In this document: positions 39,001 to 53,400 of the stretch, in pieces
How the letters are laid out: every line of letters starts with the position of its first letter
How positions within the stretch are numbered: the first letter of the stretch is position 1
Origin: Theocolax elegans
Lineage: Eukaryota > Arthropoda > Insecta > Hymenoptera > Cerocephalidae
DNA: 64,000 nt
Assembly: GCA_026168455.1 (NCBI GenBank)
Contig: CM047425.1
Location: 7,042,001-7,106,000, forward strand
Reading direction: 5' to 3'
The notes under the pieces: model-generated
What the model saw: the letters and a program-made list of their open reading frames with translations, nothing else
Told to the model about the DNA's origin: nothing
Database searches by the model: none
Position numbers and translations under genes: made by a program

Positions 39001-42000
39001 AGGCTTACGATTACGCTGATAAAAATATATAGTTGCGTGAATTCTTTTTAAGGCGGTGTACAACCTATTGTTAAGTGTCTTAGACGTCTGATGTAAATGG
39101 TAAAGAAAAATTATGCAATTGATGAATACATTGGGATGCAATTTCAAATATATTTATTCAGAGAAAGGACGCGTTCGTAAAAATAATAACGTAGTGTATC
39201 TACATCAAAATTGCACAAAAAGTGTATTAACACTGTAGGAAAATTTTCTATAATAATATTCACCTACTACATTTTTATTAATCATAAAACCACAAAACAT
39301 GAACAATTTCTCTTTCATTGAAATCAACGTAAATCTTCTCCGTAACCAAAAAAAGTCTATCGAGTTGCTCCAAGACAATCCACGGTAATTTTCATAAACG
39401 TTTTTATATTTGACAATCAACGAGAGCTACTCTTAATAAGCTGAAATCCCATCAAAACTAGGGTTCCTCGCAAGATGAAGTGGGAAAAAATAGACCGTTG
39501 ATTTTTCGAAAGTTTGCGCGCTTCCAGGAACATTCGAATACGCTCTTGCTTTTATGGTGTTTACTATAAAAATGTAAAGTTTATATTGCGCGATTTAACG
39601 ATTTTTTAAAACTGCCTTATAGTGCACAAGATTTGTGTAGTTTTGGAGTTGCATAATTTCTAATGAGATTTTTGTAATAATTTTTAATACAACATTGGAT
39701 TATTATTTACAAAAGTTCAATCGTAACAATCGTATATCGCATTTATTGAAAAGGAATAAAAAATAATAAACATTTCTATAAATAACGAATGAATTATAAA
39801 TAAATGTAGCGATTTATTTACTTGTTAAAACTGCAGGTTAAAAGAGTTTCTATGGGATTCTATGAAAGTGATCTAGAAAATGAGTGTACTTTTCAAACGG
39901 TGAACAACCACAATTAAGTCAAAATTTGGGCTTGTTTTCGGACAAAAGTAAAATAGGTTACCCGTATACCCCGTAACCTAAAGCATAGAATAACGGAACT
40001 ATAAAACGAGCTCTGCACATTAAATTATTTAATCTTACAAGTGTCTTCTACGAAAGTAATTTTGCAAATTTGTGAATTTTCTAAATTGTTGAGAAAGTAA
40101 AACATACACACATAAATAGAAAATGTGTTTTTACAAAATTTTATTGTAATATAATAAATGTATATGTTATAAATATCCATCAATCATACAACCTTTACAC
40201 AAAAGTATTTTATTATTTCGCAAGTATACCTAAAATATAATAATAATTGGAATAATTTATACCAGGGAATGTTTTAGCATGTGTAGTATACATATATAGT
40301 ATTACAGCTAAAATAAAATAAAATCGTTAAGTGAAATTTTTCGTCTCATTAAACGCGGTGCGACCTCATCGAGGTGTAGAGTTAAAAAATTATATAATTC
40401 GAGCAACGAAAGTCAAAGGGAAATTCGAATGCCCGCAGAAGCAAGTTATCGACTTGTAAGCGAGTTTAACACCCGCGTATACGCGAGAGCGAGCGCGCGC
40501 AAGTGAAAAGCGCTCCACCAGGCTTTTACACGACTTTTTTCTTTCTTTTATCTATTATCCTCTCTTTTCTGTCGTGAGCTACCGCGAGTACACGGTGTAC
40601 CAGTGTATATATAGGTATATATGTATATATTGCAATTGACGGTGGTGATGGATTCGACGGTCCCAGATCGCCTCTCTCGTAGATGAAATAAGACCGTATC
40701 GTCGGCTAATTGGCTTTCACCTAAGCAACGAAGATGGTAAATACTTTTAGAATGCCGCGAATAAATTTCCATTTATTTTCCACTCTGATCTAGAGATGCG
40801 ATTTTTTTTAATTACTACACAAGATCAGGCTAAGATGAGAATTTATAATAAATTTATTATGCATTTGTTTATGTAATAATTTATACTATATCTATACATA
40901 TACATATACACCCAATATTGTTTCATAAAGCTCAAAATCTGTATTTTTAATATACATGTTTGCATATTTTATCAAACAATATATAACTTATTTTTAAATT
41001 GTTCAGCGAACGATCTATTAGTATTAATTTTACCAATATATCGCATGAAAAAAATTGACAGGTTCTGCATAGAAATATTAAACAAATTTGAATATAAATT
41101 TCCACTCCAGTCGCACTAATTTCGAGAAAACATTATAAACTTATTGATAATGTTTAAATAATTGTCAGTTTATTAGTTGCTTTATAATAGTTTAACTTAA
41201 TTTTCCTCGTATTTTATTACGGAAGCTGATTATATCTTCGAGAAAAGAACAATTACTGTCTCTTTTACGAGACGAATTTTCACAGTAGTGGATCCATAAC
41301 ATCCAAATGTCCACTATAAGTTTACCAGGATCGAATCGTGTGAACCTAAAATCATCGGTCAAGCGTGAAAATTCAAGGGATAAATATTATTAGTATATAT
41401 ACCTATTGTATATACATATATATAAATAACTTGGATGATAGTTAAGAATTTCGTTTCCGCGAAAGAAATCGATCAGAAATCGTTGTGGGATCAATGCCCG
41501 AGCATAACGCAATTCGTGAGTTTAAATACCCAAATTATATCTTTACGGTGGGCATTAACCTTTCATTTCGATGTATTCATTTGGGAATATTGAAGATTTT
41601 CATTAGTTTACGGAGTAATTCATTGTTTTATTATTCGTCTTAATGAATACACCTATTACTGCTGAACTAATAGTGCTTCTCAAAATTACATTGTGATTGA
41701 ATAACGCTTCTTAATTAGATTATTGACATCCGCATATATGCGCATGCATTCGAAAAAAAAACTACAATAATGGAAAATGCTTATCGATTTATTTTATTTT
41801 ATATATTTATTGCATGATAAATTAATCGATAATTTACAATTTTAATTTTAATCGATCTTTCCGAGCGCACGTCTTTCTGATGTATATATACAAGTCACCA
41901 AACGCTTCCTCGCGCTTTTGAACGTGAACGTTTACGGCACCCAAGTCTTTCTGCGAGAGTGAATTGCTTAAAACTGGCGAAAGGCCCACATATATCGAGA

Positions 42001-45000
42001 TGTCAACGATTGCGGTACAGGTGTGTCACCTGACTTTCAATTCTTATTATAACCTTTACCTGAGAGCTAATCCGCAAGAATATTACACGCGTGTCGCTTC
42101 TTTCTAAAGTGCTTTTTTTTTTACATATTTCTCTTATTGTGTAATTGACTTAGCGAAAATATAGTCAAGCGTCGTACGCGGTAAATTATTTTAACGATCG
42201 TTGTGTAATTGAAACCTTTTCACAATTTCGTTCGTCTTTGTTTTAATTGTTTTGAATTATTAAATTTTCGTCGTTAAGCGAGTATGTGATTCGCTAACTT
42301 TCAGAAATCTTGCGAATTATCAACTTGAGATATGGAGATGTATAAGAATAAATTGTTAATTACCGACAGTTCGTTTTATAGCTTATTAAAACACAAATAT
42401 TTTGAGCGTTCTAAAACGTCGGTGTAATGCAAGTCCTTTTTACAACGCAACTGTTATTTTAAAATATATAAATTTTACAATAAATAATGTAGTGTGGATA
42501 TACGTTGATTGGAATGTCTATCCTTATTTTCTAACAGGTACACACGTCGATTTATCATTATCTATGTACCAATGTGTTTTTTCCGAAATAAAATAAATGT
42601 CGCAATTACAAAACGCCCAGAAAGATTTTGATTTTCATACATCGATTAGACGAAAAGTTAAAATCATGCATGTTTTTGTTTACCAACGAAACTTTCGAAA
42701 TCTAAACACACACACACGTATATATATGTACGTATCCTTATCAATAATCGAATCGATGCGTGAATGAAATAAGTTAACACGTTTTTCGTAATCATTTTGG
42801 TATACGTAGTTGTGTATGCGCTTGTATAGATGTACAAAGTTGCGCGTCCCCAATCAATACCGACAAAAGAAGTTACTTTTCCCAACAACGAAATTTCTCT
42901 CCGTACAGGCGTATACCTATCAGTGATAAAATACGTATAAACCAAAGGAGATACACGCAACATATTTCAATCTTGCTGACCATGACTATATACATTATAA
43001 AATCATCTTGAAATGAAAACACATTCAATTATTTATTTATTTCCCTGGCAGTTAAGATTCGGACGATTTCAAATCAATCACCTGTCGCGCTTATCAACGA
43101 GCTCCGGGAGATTTCCCACACTCGTCATATATAATGTGTGTATATAGGTATACACGTATGTATAATCATACTCACCTATGCGTGTATACATATATATACA
43201 TATATACATTCATCTGCTTTCTTTTTCGCTGCTACGCGCAGTCCGGTATGTGGGTCAGGAAGTCGCGCCTTTCCATGACCGGTGACGCGATCGTATAGCA
43301 AGGATTTCGAATTCCTCTTTGCTTCCGCATCGATTACGTATGCGACGGTTTTTCTTCGGTCTTATCGGAAATTCGACTCGGTTTCGTTACGTGTGTTATT
43401 TCGAAAAAAAAAAAATATATACTCGATCGAGACAAGTTGAATGTTATATAGACTTGACGTTGTGTTACAATTGGATTTTTCGTGAAAGACGCACCTGATC
43501 GGTGATGTTTTCAACAATTTTCTTTTTATTCCCATTTTTACACAATATCAGTCGGAATCGCGTTAGATTCGTAGGATAAATATATGTCCGCACCAATATC
43601 ATTATAATCATTATGTATTTAGTAATAAAAATGTATTAAAATCGTTTATAATATTCATTTAAATTCGTACGAGCTTTTAGCTTATCCAGATTTCATCTAA
43701 TTGTTCGGAACAACTAGTTACCCAAACCTTTTACGGTTTATATATGTATATATATGTATAAATATATATATATAAATACAGTTAAAAGACAAGATCTCGA
43801 ATAACAAGTTTGCAGAACGTATATCTGTAAAATTTGTGGAAGAAGAGAAATTGGTTTCTGTTGACGAACAAAAATGAGTTATGCGTTTCGATTTTATGAA
43901 TGAGTGGTGAGTAAACATGACCTCACTTTTCGAAAATTTGGAGTAGTGTACCGAGTGTATACAACTTTAAATCTACATAAATCATACACATTTTTGTTAA
44001 GTATATAGTATTTCGCTTCGTTTTTAGCGATTCGAATAATCCCTGGATTCTAAACTATTTCGAAATTTATATTTCATTAGATTTTGTTGATACGCGCAAT
44101 GGTTTTAATTTAAAATCAAGTAATTAATGATAGAAATTTAACGAACATTCCTGAAAAGCCTTTTATAATACTTTTATAATACTTTGAATTTAATAAAACA
44201 CGTACAGACGCGCATACCAACTAGCAATAAATTCTAGTATCTTTAATATGTATAAAACCAGGAGGAATACAAACGTAATCGGTAATAAAATGAACTTTAT
44301 CTCAAACTTCATCATTTCTTTAGAAGAAAAAAAAAATTCGAAAACGGTACTAAATACGCCGATCCACCGAATCTGTTACAGATATGCATTAATTAACACT
44401 TGTCGGTAAACTTGAATAACAAAATCTATTGCCGTGTAAAGTAAAAAAATGTAATGGTCGTAAATTTTCGTCGATCGAGGAATGCTCGATTTTCCGCGCG
44501 CTTTTCTGTATCAACAAGAGGAAAGAGAGAGAGAACGAGTAAACGTATAGGTAAGTGCAACAGGTGAGTCTTACGTGCAGTCGTGCGATTCCCCATTTGT
44601 TATACAACGCAAGAAGTTGTACACGGAAAAAGTGACGTTGAACTCGCGCGACGTTAAAAAAAAAGTATCTAGTTGCGACGACTTTCGTCTTATGAAGCTG
44701 CAGGGAATACGTGAGTTTTTCTAGGTATAGCTTAATTGTTTTACGTTGCAGAATAGGAAAGGATTTATTTCCTAATTCTAATGCGAATCGTTTGTTCACG
44801 ATAAATTTTCGCGAATCTTGGCTGATGCTGTGCGCTGAATTTCAAGGCGTAACTATAATGGAAAGAAAAATAAAATTACGAGAAGCGTGCGTTGATGTAA
44901 ACTTTCTAGGAATGGTCAAATGGTAAATGAAAAATATTTTATTTTGACAGTTTTAGTGTGTCTTGCAAAATTTACCATTTCGTTTTAACAATTATTTATA

Positions 45001-48000
45001 CTTTAAAAAAAAAAAGAAGACCGGGACATTTAATTATGTTCTAACTATATACACCAGCTGCTTTCTCTTTTGTATAAACTTAATCTGTTATTCGATTTTA
45101 TTCGATTATCAGTAATAGTTTTCGTACCGTCAACTAAATTTGTATTAGAATTAATATATAGAAACACCGTCAAGATCAGCGATAAAAAAATAGTTTCCGG
45201 TTTTTAGGTTACTTCCATCAGTTTAGATATATCACATGACTATATGACGTCAAATTCAAACTGACTATATAACTGTAAATTCATCTTGCATATTTTGCGA
45301 AATCAACAGTTAAATTACCTAGACAAGCCGCGTACATAAGGAAAATTCTCAGTTCTTTTATCCCCTCGTCACAGAGGTTTTCCATTAAATACCGGGAAAA
45401 CGGTGACATCGTCCCAACAAGAAAACACGCATACAACCGGTGTGTCCTCTCACTCTCTTACAGAACATATGGAAGTGACAGGTATAACTTTGAAGAAAAA
45501 GAGGGCCGGTTAAGCCGGTTTAGGGTGTTGCGCTTCGTTGACTCACTCTTTGTCTCTTTGAATCCTCCTCGCTCTTTTTTTATACCTTACGATCGTACAG
45601 TTTTAACTAAAAACTGAAGGATAGTCACCTTTTTCTCGATGTTTTCTTTACCCCTTTTCCTGTTGCGCTGTACAACGAAGTCAATGTTTTTTTTTATTCT
45701 TAAAGGATTGCTGGATGCGTATTGATGTAACAGTCGGTTTTCTTTTACCGATTATACGATTACATCGTTACAAACTATTTATATACGTGTGAATTTGGAT
45801 TAATATTTTTTGTTTTACGTCATAAAATGTAAAACCACCCATTCTAACAACCTAAAAATTCAGATGTAACTTTCTATAAAATGACAAAGGATAAAGTGAA
45901 AATAAAATAATCCATCAATCTATTTCTAATTTACAAATTCAATAACCACCGACAAATTATATATATGTATATGCGTAAAACGAACGATTCATAATTCATA
46001 AGCGAAATCGAAGTTGGCGACACCGAAAATGAATAAAAATAGGTACACCAAATAAGGAAAAGTGTATATACGTACTCAATATTCTTGTAGACAATAGGAA
46101 CGTTATCATTCGCGAAGCTCGATCAGTGGTTAAATATTCTAAACTCCAAGACGGACACGATACGGTTAATAAATATAGGAATCGCATCGGGTATTCCGTA
46201 GGGAAGGCGAGCGAGTGCTTATAATTGAATTTATGAATGCGAAACGTCCGACATAATCTGTCGATTTTATGACTCACCTTAATCAAGAGCGTTGACCCCT
46301 TCCCATTTTGTAATAGGATATACGTATATATATATATATGCGAAAAATGAGAGGAAGAAGGACTCTGCGAAGAGAGGGAGAAAGTGTATATAAGTATATT
46401 GAGGTGAGAACGAGGATGGATCAGGATCGGCCTTTGTTTCTTATATATACGTATATACAAGAAAATAATTTCTAAGGTTTTACTTTGGATCGTTTGAATG
46501 TTGTTCCAATTTTTACTTTACTGCTGTGATCTTCGAGATTTCATTTATTTTATTTTTAGGTCATTCGATTACTACTATGGTCTTGTATGTAATATTCGTT
46601 ATATATTTATAAACAGATATATGCACAGTGGATTTCCATAATTATTTAATTATTTATACTAGCATACAACAATACGTTGCATGTGTAATCGAAAATGTAA
46701 GAAGTGAAAATACAGAATCTAAACTTGGTTTTATGAAGCGAATTTCTTTCATATATCGTGAATCATACGTATTTTTTATTTACTTCCATTGAAATATGAA
46801 GAACAGTTTAAGAAAGCTATTCATTAAATTTTACGTATAGAAATGACGCGTCAATCCTTTAGAGTTGCGCTCAACTAAACATTTTTTAATAGGTTGTACG
46901 AGAAATTTAAATTTAGTTGCTCAATGAAACGTAAATTAAGTAAAACACTATCAATACTTAACTTAACTATTTATTAGTTATAACACTAATGAAAATCACA
47001 ATTTGAAGAAAAACACTCGATTAAAATTTCTCGAAATGACAATTATAACAAAATAGGAATCACGGAAGATTAAAAATATTTTTAGTTTCAATAATATATA
47101 TATTTAGGTATGCGGAAAAGTATTTTATATAGGATCTCAGATTATTCACATATTAGAAATTTAATTTTTAATTGTACATATATATAATTCTATACCTGAA
47201 TTCCTTTAGTTCGCCTTGCGTGATTAATGATACGGTTTACAAAAGGAAGAAACTACTTTAAAATTTTAAATAGTTTGCAAATATTTTAATAGCCGAATAG
47301 AAATATATACATATTCAATAAAGAATCATGATCATTATACATTAAATGTACGTATTTTACGAAGACAGTAATTTTATATTCTTGGATGATAAAATCTAAG
47401 CATTATATATATAAAATTAATAAAGAAATATGCACTATTGGGATTGCTTATATTTGTTGATATATACATAATAATAGTTTAAAGAACGGTAAAGATAGGT
47501 ATATTTATTAAACAATTTACAGTGGTGCGAACAAACGGTTCATAAAAAAGTGAGTGCTCCCACTATTCTCTACTAATAAATACAGCTCATTTAACAACGT
47601 ATGTTTTATTTACGGTATAATATTGTATATATTTAATAAATTTTCTACATATTACATGTTGATTTAACTTCATAGAAAAATAGGATTTTCTCTCAATGCA
47701 AAAAGTATAATTATGACTTTTTAAGCGATTTACAGTAACAATTAATGAAAAAAGATACAGGTTTTTAAAACAAATTGTACTAAAAATGTCGGCGTAATTA
47801 AAACAAGGTTTTATTGGAATAACTAGATTTAATACCGAGAGAAATTATAATTTACTATGTATATATATATAACGCTATCCTTAAAAATTACTGCTAATAA
47901 ATTCTCATTATGTTATTCGCTATAAAGAATTTAATTAAAATTAAATGCAATCTGTGATTTAAATCAAATATTAAAAAAAATGATTAACAGATACAAAGGT

Positions 48001-50039
48001 GAATCAATAGTTTCATTTTAGTTAAAAGAAAAATAACGATAAGAACAATCAAACAGTATGCGTGTACGTTATACGAAGATAATTCACTTTCGCTACGGGT
48101 AAGAGCGAAAACATTGCCGCAGAATCAAACTTTAAATCTTACATTGGAACAACGAAATGAAAGTGCCACTTTAAAGCGTTTAACATGTCTATAAAGTAGA
48201 GGCTTTAATCACCAAGAATCCCCCGGAGGTGAACTAGATAAATCAATTGCGCTCGAGGAGCGAAAGTCTTATAGTGTGTATCAGGACCGATTTCCCACTC
48301 CAAAGGACGCGCGTATAGCCTCGGATCGCGAGGAGAAGTAGGAGGATGAAAAAAAAAAATTGTAAGGTTCGTGCGAAAAAGAGAACGAGGCTGTCCCGAT
48401 GACGACGGCGAAGACTCGGTGTCCCGGATTCTAAAGAATGCATCAGGGTCCGAGCGAGGAAGAGAAAAGAAAAAAGAAAACAACCGAGGGTTCGTTGGTC
48501 TTTTCATCGCATTCTCTCATTTAGTAAATCATCATTCTTTCATCGTATATATTTATTTATAATTTTTCAATCAAAAAACTACGTACACACACACACACGC
48601 GTACAGATCGCACGGAGTGTAAAAAAAAGGCCTAACGTAAAAATCAAATGTGTCGAGCGAACAAGTATACAAGCGAGGTATAGTAATAAGCGAGGACGCA
48701 GGAAACGCATACGCGGAAACAAAAGGCACTCACATCACGTGTATAGATACCACACATGGATTTGCACGAAAGGGGCAAACAAAACACTAGGCGTCAATCC
48801 CGGTGAATGCTTCATCTCTCTCGCTCTCCCGGTTATTCAATTATCCCCTGGGAATTTTCCGGCGTGCCCTGCGCTCTTATTGTTTCCGCGCGCGCGATCA
48901 TTTTCCTCGGTTGCGCGAGAAAGTAAACCGCGCAGCGGAATTCGCACAAGTTCCTCCGCGCCTCTCTTACACCCGTTTATATACTTTTCTCCTTTATTTT
49001 CTTTCTACGTGTACATGCTTTCTTCGTCTTCTTTCTTTCTTTCTTTTTGTTTTAACTTTTACAAATCTCATCGGGATTACATTAGGATTGTGGAGAAAAT
49101 ATGAACGAGAGCTCGTGTCAATCTGTACGCGTCAATAAAAAATCAATTCGTATCCTGAAGGTAACGTTTATTAACCTAGAATTTGGATTATTTAACGTCT
49201 CTCCATTCGAAGGTAAATAAATGAAGAAAAATGTATTTTATATATTAACTGAATGTTTCGCTACTTTCTACTTAAAGCAGGATTAAACTTAATTATTTTT
49301 AATACGAAATGACTGATGTTCGTTGAAATTATAAGTATGTCAAAGAAATACACTAATAAGCTCCGCGAACCAAGTTTTCATTAAAAAAGAAATTATATAG
49401 TTGACGTTAGACGGTGGTATAACTAAAACTACTGTTTAATCAAGAGTTGTAATTAAATATTAATAAGACTACCGTAACATAGGTTTAATCATCATTTTCT
49501 TAATAAATAACTAAATAACTTGTAGGATGTCAATACAATCATATCACTTGATGTAACGTCAAATACGAAAATATTGGTTTACCTATCTGTATCGTATAAT
49601 TATACATGCGGTATACTTATAGTCGGTTGAAGCAGAGTGCGAATCCACTTTTAAACCGTTGTATTTTTATCAAACTATTTGGCGGGCACGTAAATCGATC
49701 ACCAAATTCTTTATGTAAATCAAATGCTAATTACGATAAACCGTTAAATTGGCGAATTCTATTAAGCTTACTTAATTCGTAGCTCTGTGATATATAAGAT
49801 GTACGCGTTAAAAAAAAAGCATTATATTTCTTTGACGAAAAAATATAACTATTCTCCTAATTTGTCTCTTAAAAATTGACAAAAACAAAGTCCGAAAGAA
49901 GTGGCTAACGTACACCAAACGTAAAAAACGAAACTTTCCCCTAAACAAAGAGACGAAAACAAAAAAAAAGAACCCATCATACGGAAAATCCAAAAAGTCA
50001 CCTTACACCTTACACGCACGCACACACGCACACTCTCTC

Positions 50040-50429
50040 GAAAAATTTCTCCAGTAGTCCGATGAAGGTATACACACTGTACGGCAGGTGGAGGGGCGTC
50101 GTACGCGGGAGAAAGAGGTGTATACGGGGGAAAGAGAAAGAGCCCACAGCTGGATTACTTCCTGGCGGGAGCGCGCACCTTTAGTCTTCGAGGACGCACG
50201 GCACGATACACACCTGACACGCGTTCAAACGTTCTCGTATGTACTTATACACACCTAGTGATACGTACAGATTCACACATACGAATAATCGTACGATGAA
50301 GCGCGGCTAGTACAGGGTGTTGACAATTTTTTTTTTAAAATATATTGATAAAACAACGAAGTAGATAAAAGAACAGATAAAGAAAAATAAGGACATAAAG
50401 TGAAACGAAGAGACACAGTTCAAGTGAGG
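50040..50429 (+). promoter_or_regulatory. Putative promoter / 5' UTR of the sushi-domain gene
   Basis: GC- and CpG-enriched compared with the flanks up to about 50.32 kb, then a purine- and A-rich leader of about 90 nt before the ATG at 50430. No TATA box can be placed with confidence. The transcription start is unknown, and upstream non-coding exons in the desert are possible. Confidence 0.35.
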
Positions 50430-50481
50430 ATGAAGCCGGTGTTGGTGGCGGTACTGCTGGTAGCCGGTTTGGCCGCGCAAG
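50430..50481 (+). CDS. Signal-peptide exon of the sushi-domain gene
   Basis: The ATG in the context GTGAGGATGA opens a short frame of Met, Lys and Pro followed by a Val/Leu/Ala core. It ends at a GTGCGT donor after 17 codons plus one base. The predicted cleavage lies close to the splice junction (AAQA-KADC). There is no other coding sequence in this exon, so its identity depends on the exon 12.9 kb downstream having the same phase. Confidence 0.7.
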
Positions 50482-53400
50482 GTGCGTGTGTATTTCATCC
50501 CGGACTTTATACGGCACGACCGTTATATACGCGAGTTCATTAGTCGCGGATGGATTTCGATTCGGATGGATCATTGTGATATGAGATTTTGGAGACAACT
50601 TTAGAGATACGACACTTTTTTTTTTCTTTACAATATTCTTTCTACGGGTCACTTGGTTCTTTATAACGTATATTCTTTTGGTAAATTTGTGTGAATAGTA
50701 CCGTCTTCGATTTAAGTTAATAATTTTAAATTATTTTCTTACAATTGTTAAATGTTTATCTCTTTTTTTTCGATCGTTGACGTAAATCTATACGATTAAT
50801 CAAAGTCGGACAATATTATTTCTTTTGTAGTTCGATTAAATTTTGTCACAAAATCGATTATCCGCAATATTAATTTTAAGAAATACGTCGCCCACAAAAT
50901 ATTTTATTAATACTTTTTATTTAAAAATTCTACTTATGTGGTCATAGAATAAGCGGCCCGTTTTATTACTAAGAGAATGACGTTGAATTAAAACAGTATC
51001 CTTTCATAAAGGAAGAATTTCTCTAAGTGATTATAGCGCATAAAATGTTTGTGTTCTTTAAACGCCAAGTTTTACGTTTAAGAAATAAGTAGCACATGAC
51101 AATTTTGTTCAACCGTGTAACAGTTTTCCGAATCATTATATTTTAATTTCTATATAAAATTAATAATTTTCATATTATTTTATTTTATAATATAATTAAA
51201 CAAAATACACTTGTGTAGAATAATTTATAATTCAATTTCTTCATCAGTGCGAAAAATTATTCTATCCTGTAACAACTAAATTACCCACGAAAATGAAACT
51301 ATTTGCAGAAATTGTAATGACCAAAGTATCGAATATTTAATAATGGCGAAAAACAATGTCAAGGTAGTTGCAACCGAAAAAAAAAACGTATCGTTTGAAA
51401 ATTTTAACCACTTTAAATGATTGTACGACTGTAAATTGGTTAAACGTTACACCATACCAAACGTTAAAACTAGTCTTGGTTTTCAAGTGTTTATCTGGCG
51501 TGTAGAAACGGTATATTCTCTTGATGGATTCTTTCTGTTTTCTTAGCGTTTCTTTCAAAATCAACAACGCTACTAAACTTCTTAATTTCGTAATGAGTTT
51601 GAATAATATTTACTTGGGTTACTACGGGTGTAGAAAAACTAAAATTTCCAATAGCTTCATCCAACGGATTATACTAATTATAAGACAAAGTATAAATTTT
51701 AAGATTTATGATTTATTAAACTACTTCAGGTACGTACAAAGCTAAACTGGAAAAACGAAAGGGGAGGAAAAAAAAACAATAATTTTTACAGAAGGATCGA
51801 CATAACGTGCAATTACTCGAGGACGTGTAAACGCGTATATAGGGAAATGTTTGCGCAATAGCATCCAAAGAAATAACCAAAATCCGGGTTAATTGTCTCG
51901 AGTGTTTGAAGACGATGTTCTCTCGGACCCGCGTAACGTGTAGTAATCTCCGTACGCCGTTCGGAAAACAAAAATCGCGAAGCGTCGAGCAATTTCGCGA
52001 CTTTCCTCCTCCTCGCGTATATGACTCGTGCCGTGAGATATGCGCACATTAGCTCATATATAAATACACTAAGTGAAAGCGAGACACTTTTAAAGCCGCC
52101 CTATACGATGCATTCGCATTTGAACAAAGAGAGGAGAGATTCGTGTACGTGCAAATTTATGCATTTATGTCTTATCACGCGAAAATGCTCGGGTACGATG
52201 CATACGAGCACCTATGGGTGAAAGTGTTGAGGACTTTAGGATCGTACAATAAACTATATGTACGTGATTTTTCGATTTTTTTTAAGGTACTTTATGAATA
52301 ATTTCATAATACACCTATACCAACTATTATTTTATTTATGAACGTGTCTTTTATTAAAAAAAAGCTTTCCTATCCTGGCCCATTTTCGGAAATTATTTTA
52401 TCGGTTGTAGTAATTTGTGAAGCTGTTATTTGATTATTATCACACGTGAGGTAAAAAATTACCGTATGTTTATTGTTTTATGATACGCCATAAAGTCATT
52501 ATACTTTAATTGATGGATATTATATCAGTTATTTTAATCGTATACAGTTTTTGCATTGTTTATTTATGCATTAATTATAGTAAAGGATAGTTTAAAAAAA
52601 AAATTACAAACTCCGATAGAAATATTGATCACCCGAAGATTAGATCAATCACTTCGAGTGAGTTAAGTCTTGTTATAACTGTTACAAATAATTAGCATTT
52701 ATCTAATCTCTAACTTCCTTTCATTTAAATTTTTATTCTAAAACGAAAAAGATTACGTATAATCGTGTATTCTTTTTTGTTAACGCGTCCAAATGTACAT
52801 GCGTATATTCTTAAGCGGATGTCACGTACTTCCGTTCCGTGTGGTTTCAGTACCGCATACTGTAAGATTTACCCAGCCCCAATCGAATGAGTCGTGTCAC
52901 ATTTCGCACTCTTACTATAGGGGGGAAATTTTATAAGTAGCGAATCGTCCGTTTATTTCGCACGATAGGCTCCTTACTTTCGATTATACGATTAGTGTTA
53001 TATTTTCGTGTGGCTAGTTTGTTTCTCGGATTTTTCCTATATATAATGATTTTCTTTCTCTATACTCGATGAAACTTTCTAATATACGTTTGGTTTTGTA
53101 TCGACGTATACGTCATTTTTTTTATTACAGAGTTTTTATCATAGATGGTGAAGTTTTTATTTCTTTTGTTTTATATTATATATCTATTGTAAACATGTCC
53201 AATCGTTTTTACATGTTTAAATGGTACATCACCTAGTTTATATATACTTTTTGCATCTATGTATTTATTAATTACACTAAAATCGATTATCACTAAGGAC
53301 TTATTTGAAAAATTAATTATTACGTCTACATATCTAAAATACGAAAAATGTATAGATAGACAATCATAATAATTCATTTTATTATGGTGCTACTTGAATT

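Larger units (their letters stand above)
23004..50039. other. 27-kb AT-rich region without a supported protein gene
   Basis: I read both strands for exon-like blocks, tRNA B-box patterns and known insect miRNA seeds and found none that hold up. The longest open frames (minus 38719-39147, minus 45996-46460, minus 44389-44799) are TA/CA-rich and match nothing. Recognisable contents are three DNA-transposon relics (25211-25448, 25699-25915, 29493-30005), short CA/TA microsatellites (for example 48583-48598), and GC- and CpG-enriched islands near 24.83-25.03, 26.47-26.70, 27.82-27.91, 28.40-28.90, 32.1-32.5, 33.0-33.4, 35.4-35.7, 40.4-40.7, 43.1-43.4, 45.4-45.6 and 48.2-49.0 kb, which may be regulatory elements or non-coding exons. 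Confidence 0.55.

Noticed and set aside
38719..39147. Minus-strand open frame of 142 codons in the gene desert
   Set aside because: AT-rich codons, no domain, no exon-like composition; expected by chance over 27 kb.
44389..44799. Minus-strand open frame of 136 codons
   Set aside because: No start context, domain or splice signals; composition follows the local GC island.
45996..46460. Minus-strand open frame of 154 codons
   Set aside because: Contains a TA microsatellite translated as repeated Ile/Tyr and lacks any recognisable motif.
48205..49138. Cluster of 60-120 codon frames on both strands near 48.2-49.1 kb
   Set aside because: Low-complexity Ser/Arg/Phe translations of a GC-rich and CT-rich island; no consistent exon boundaries.
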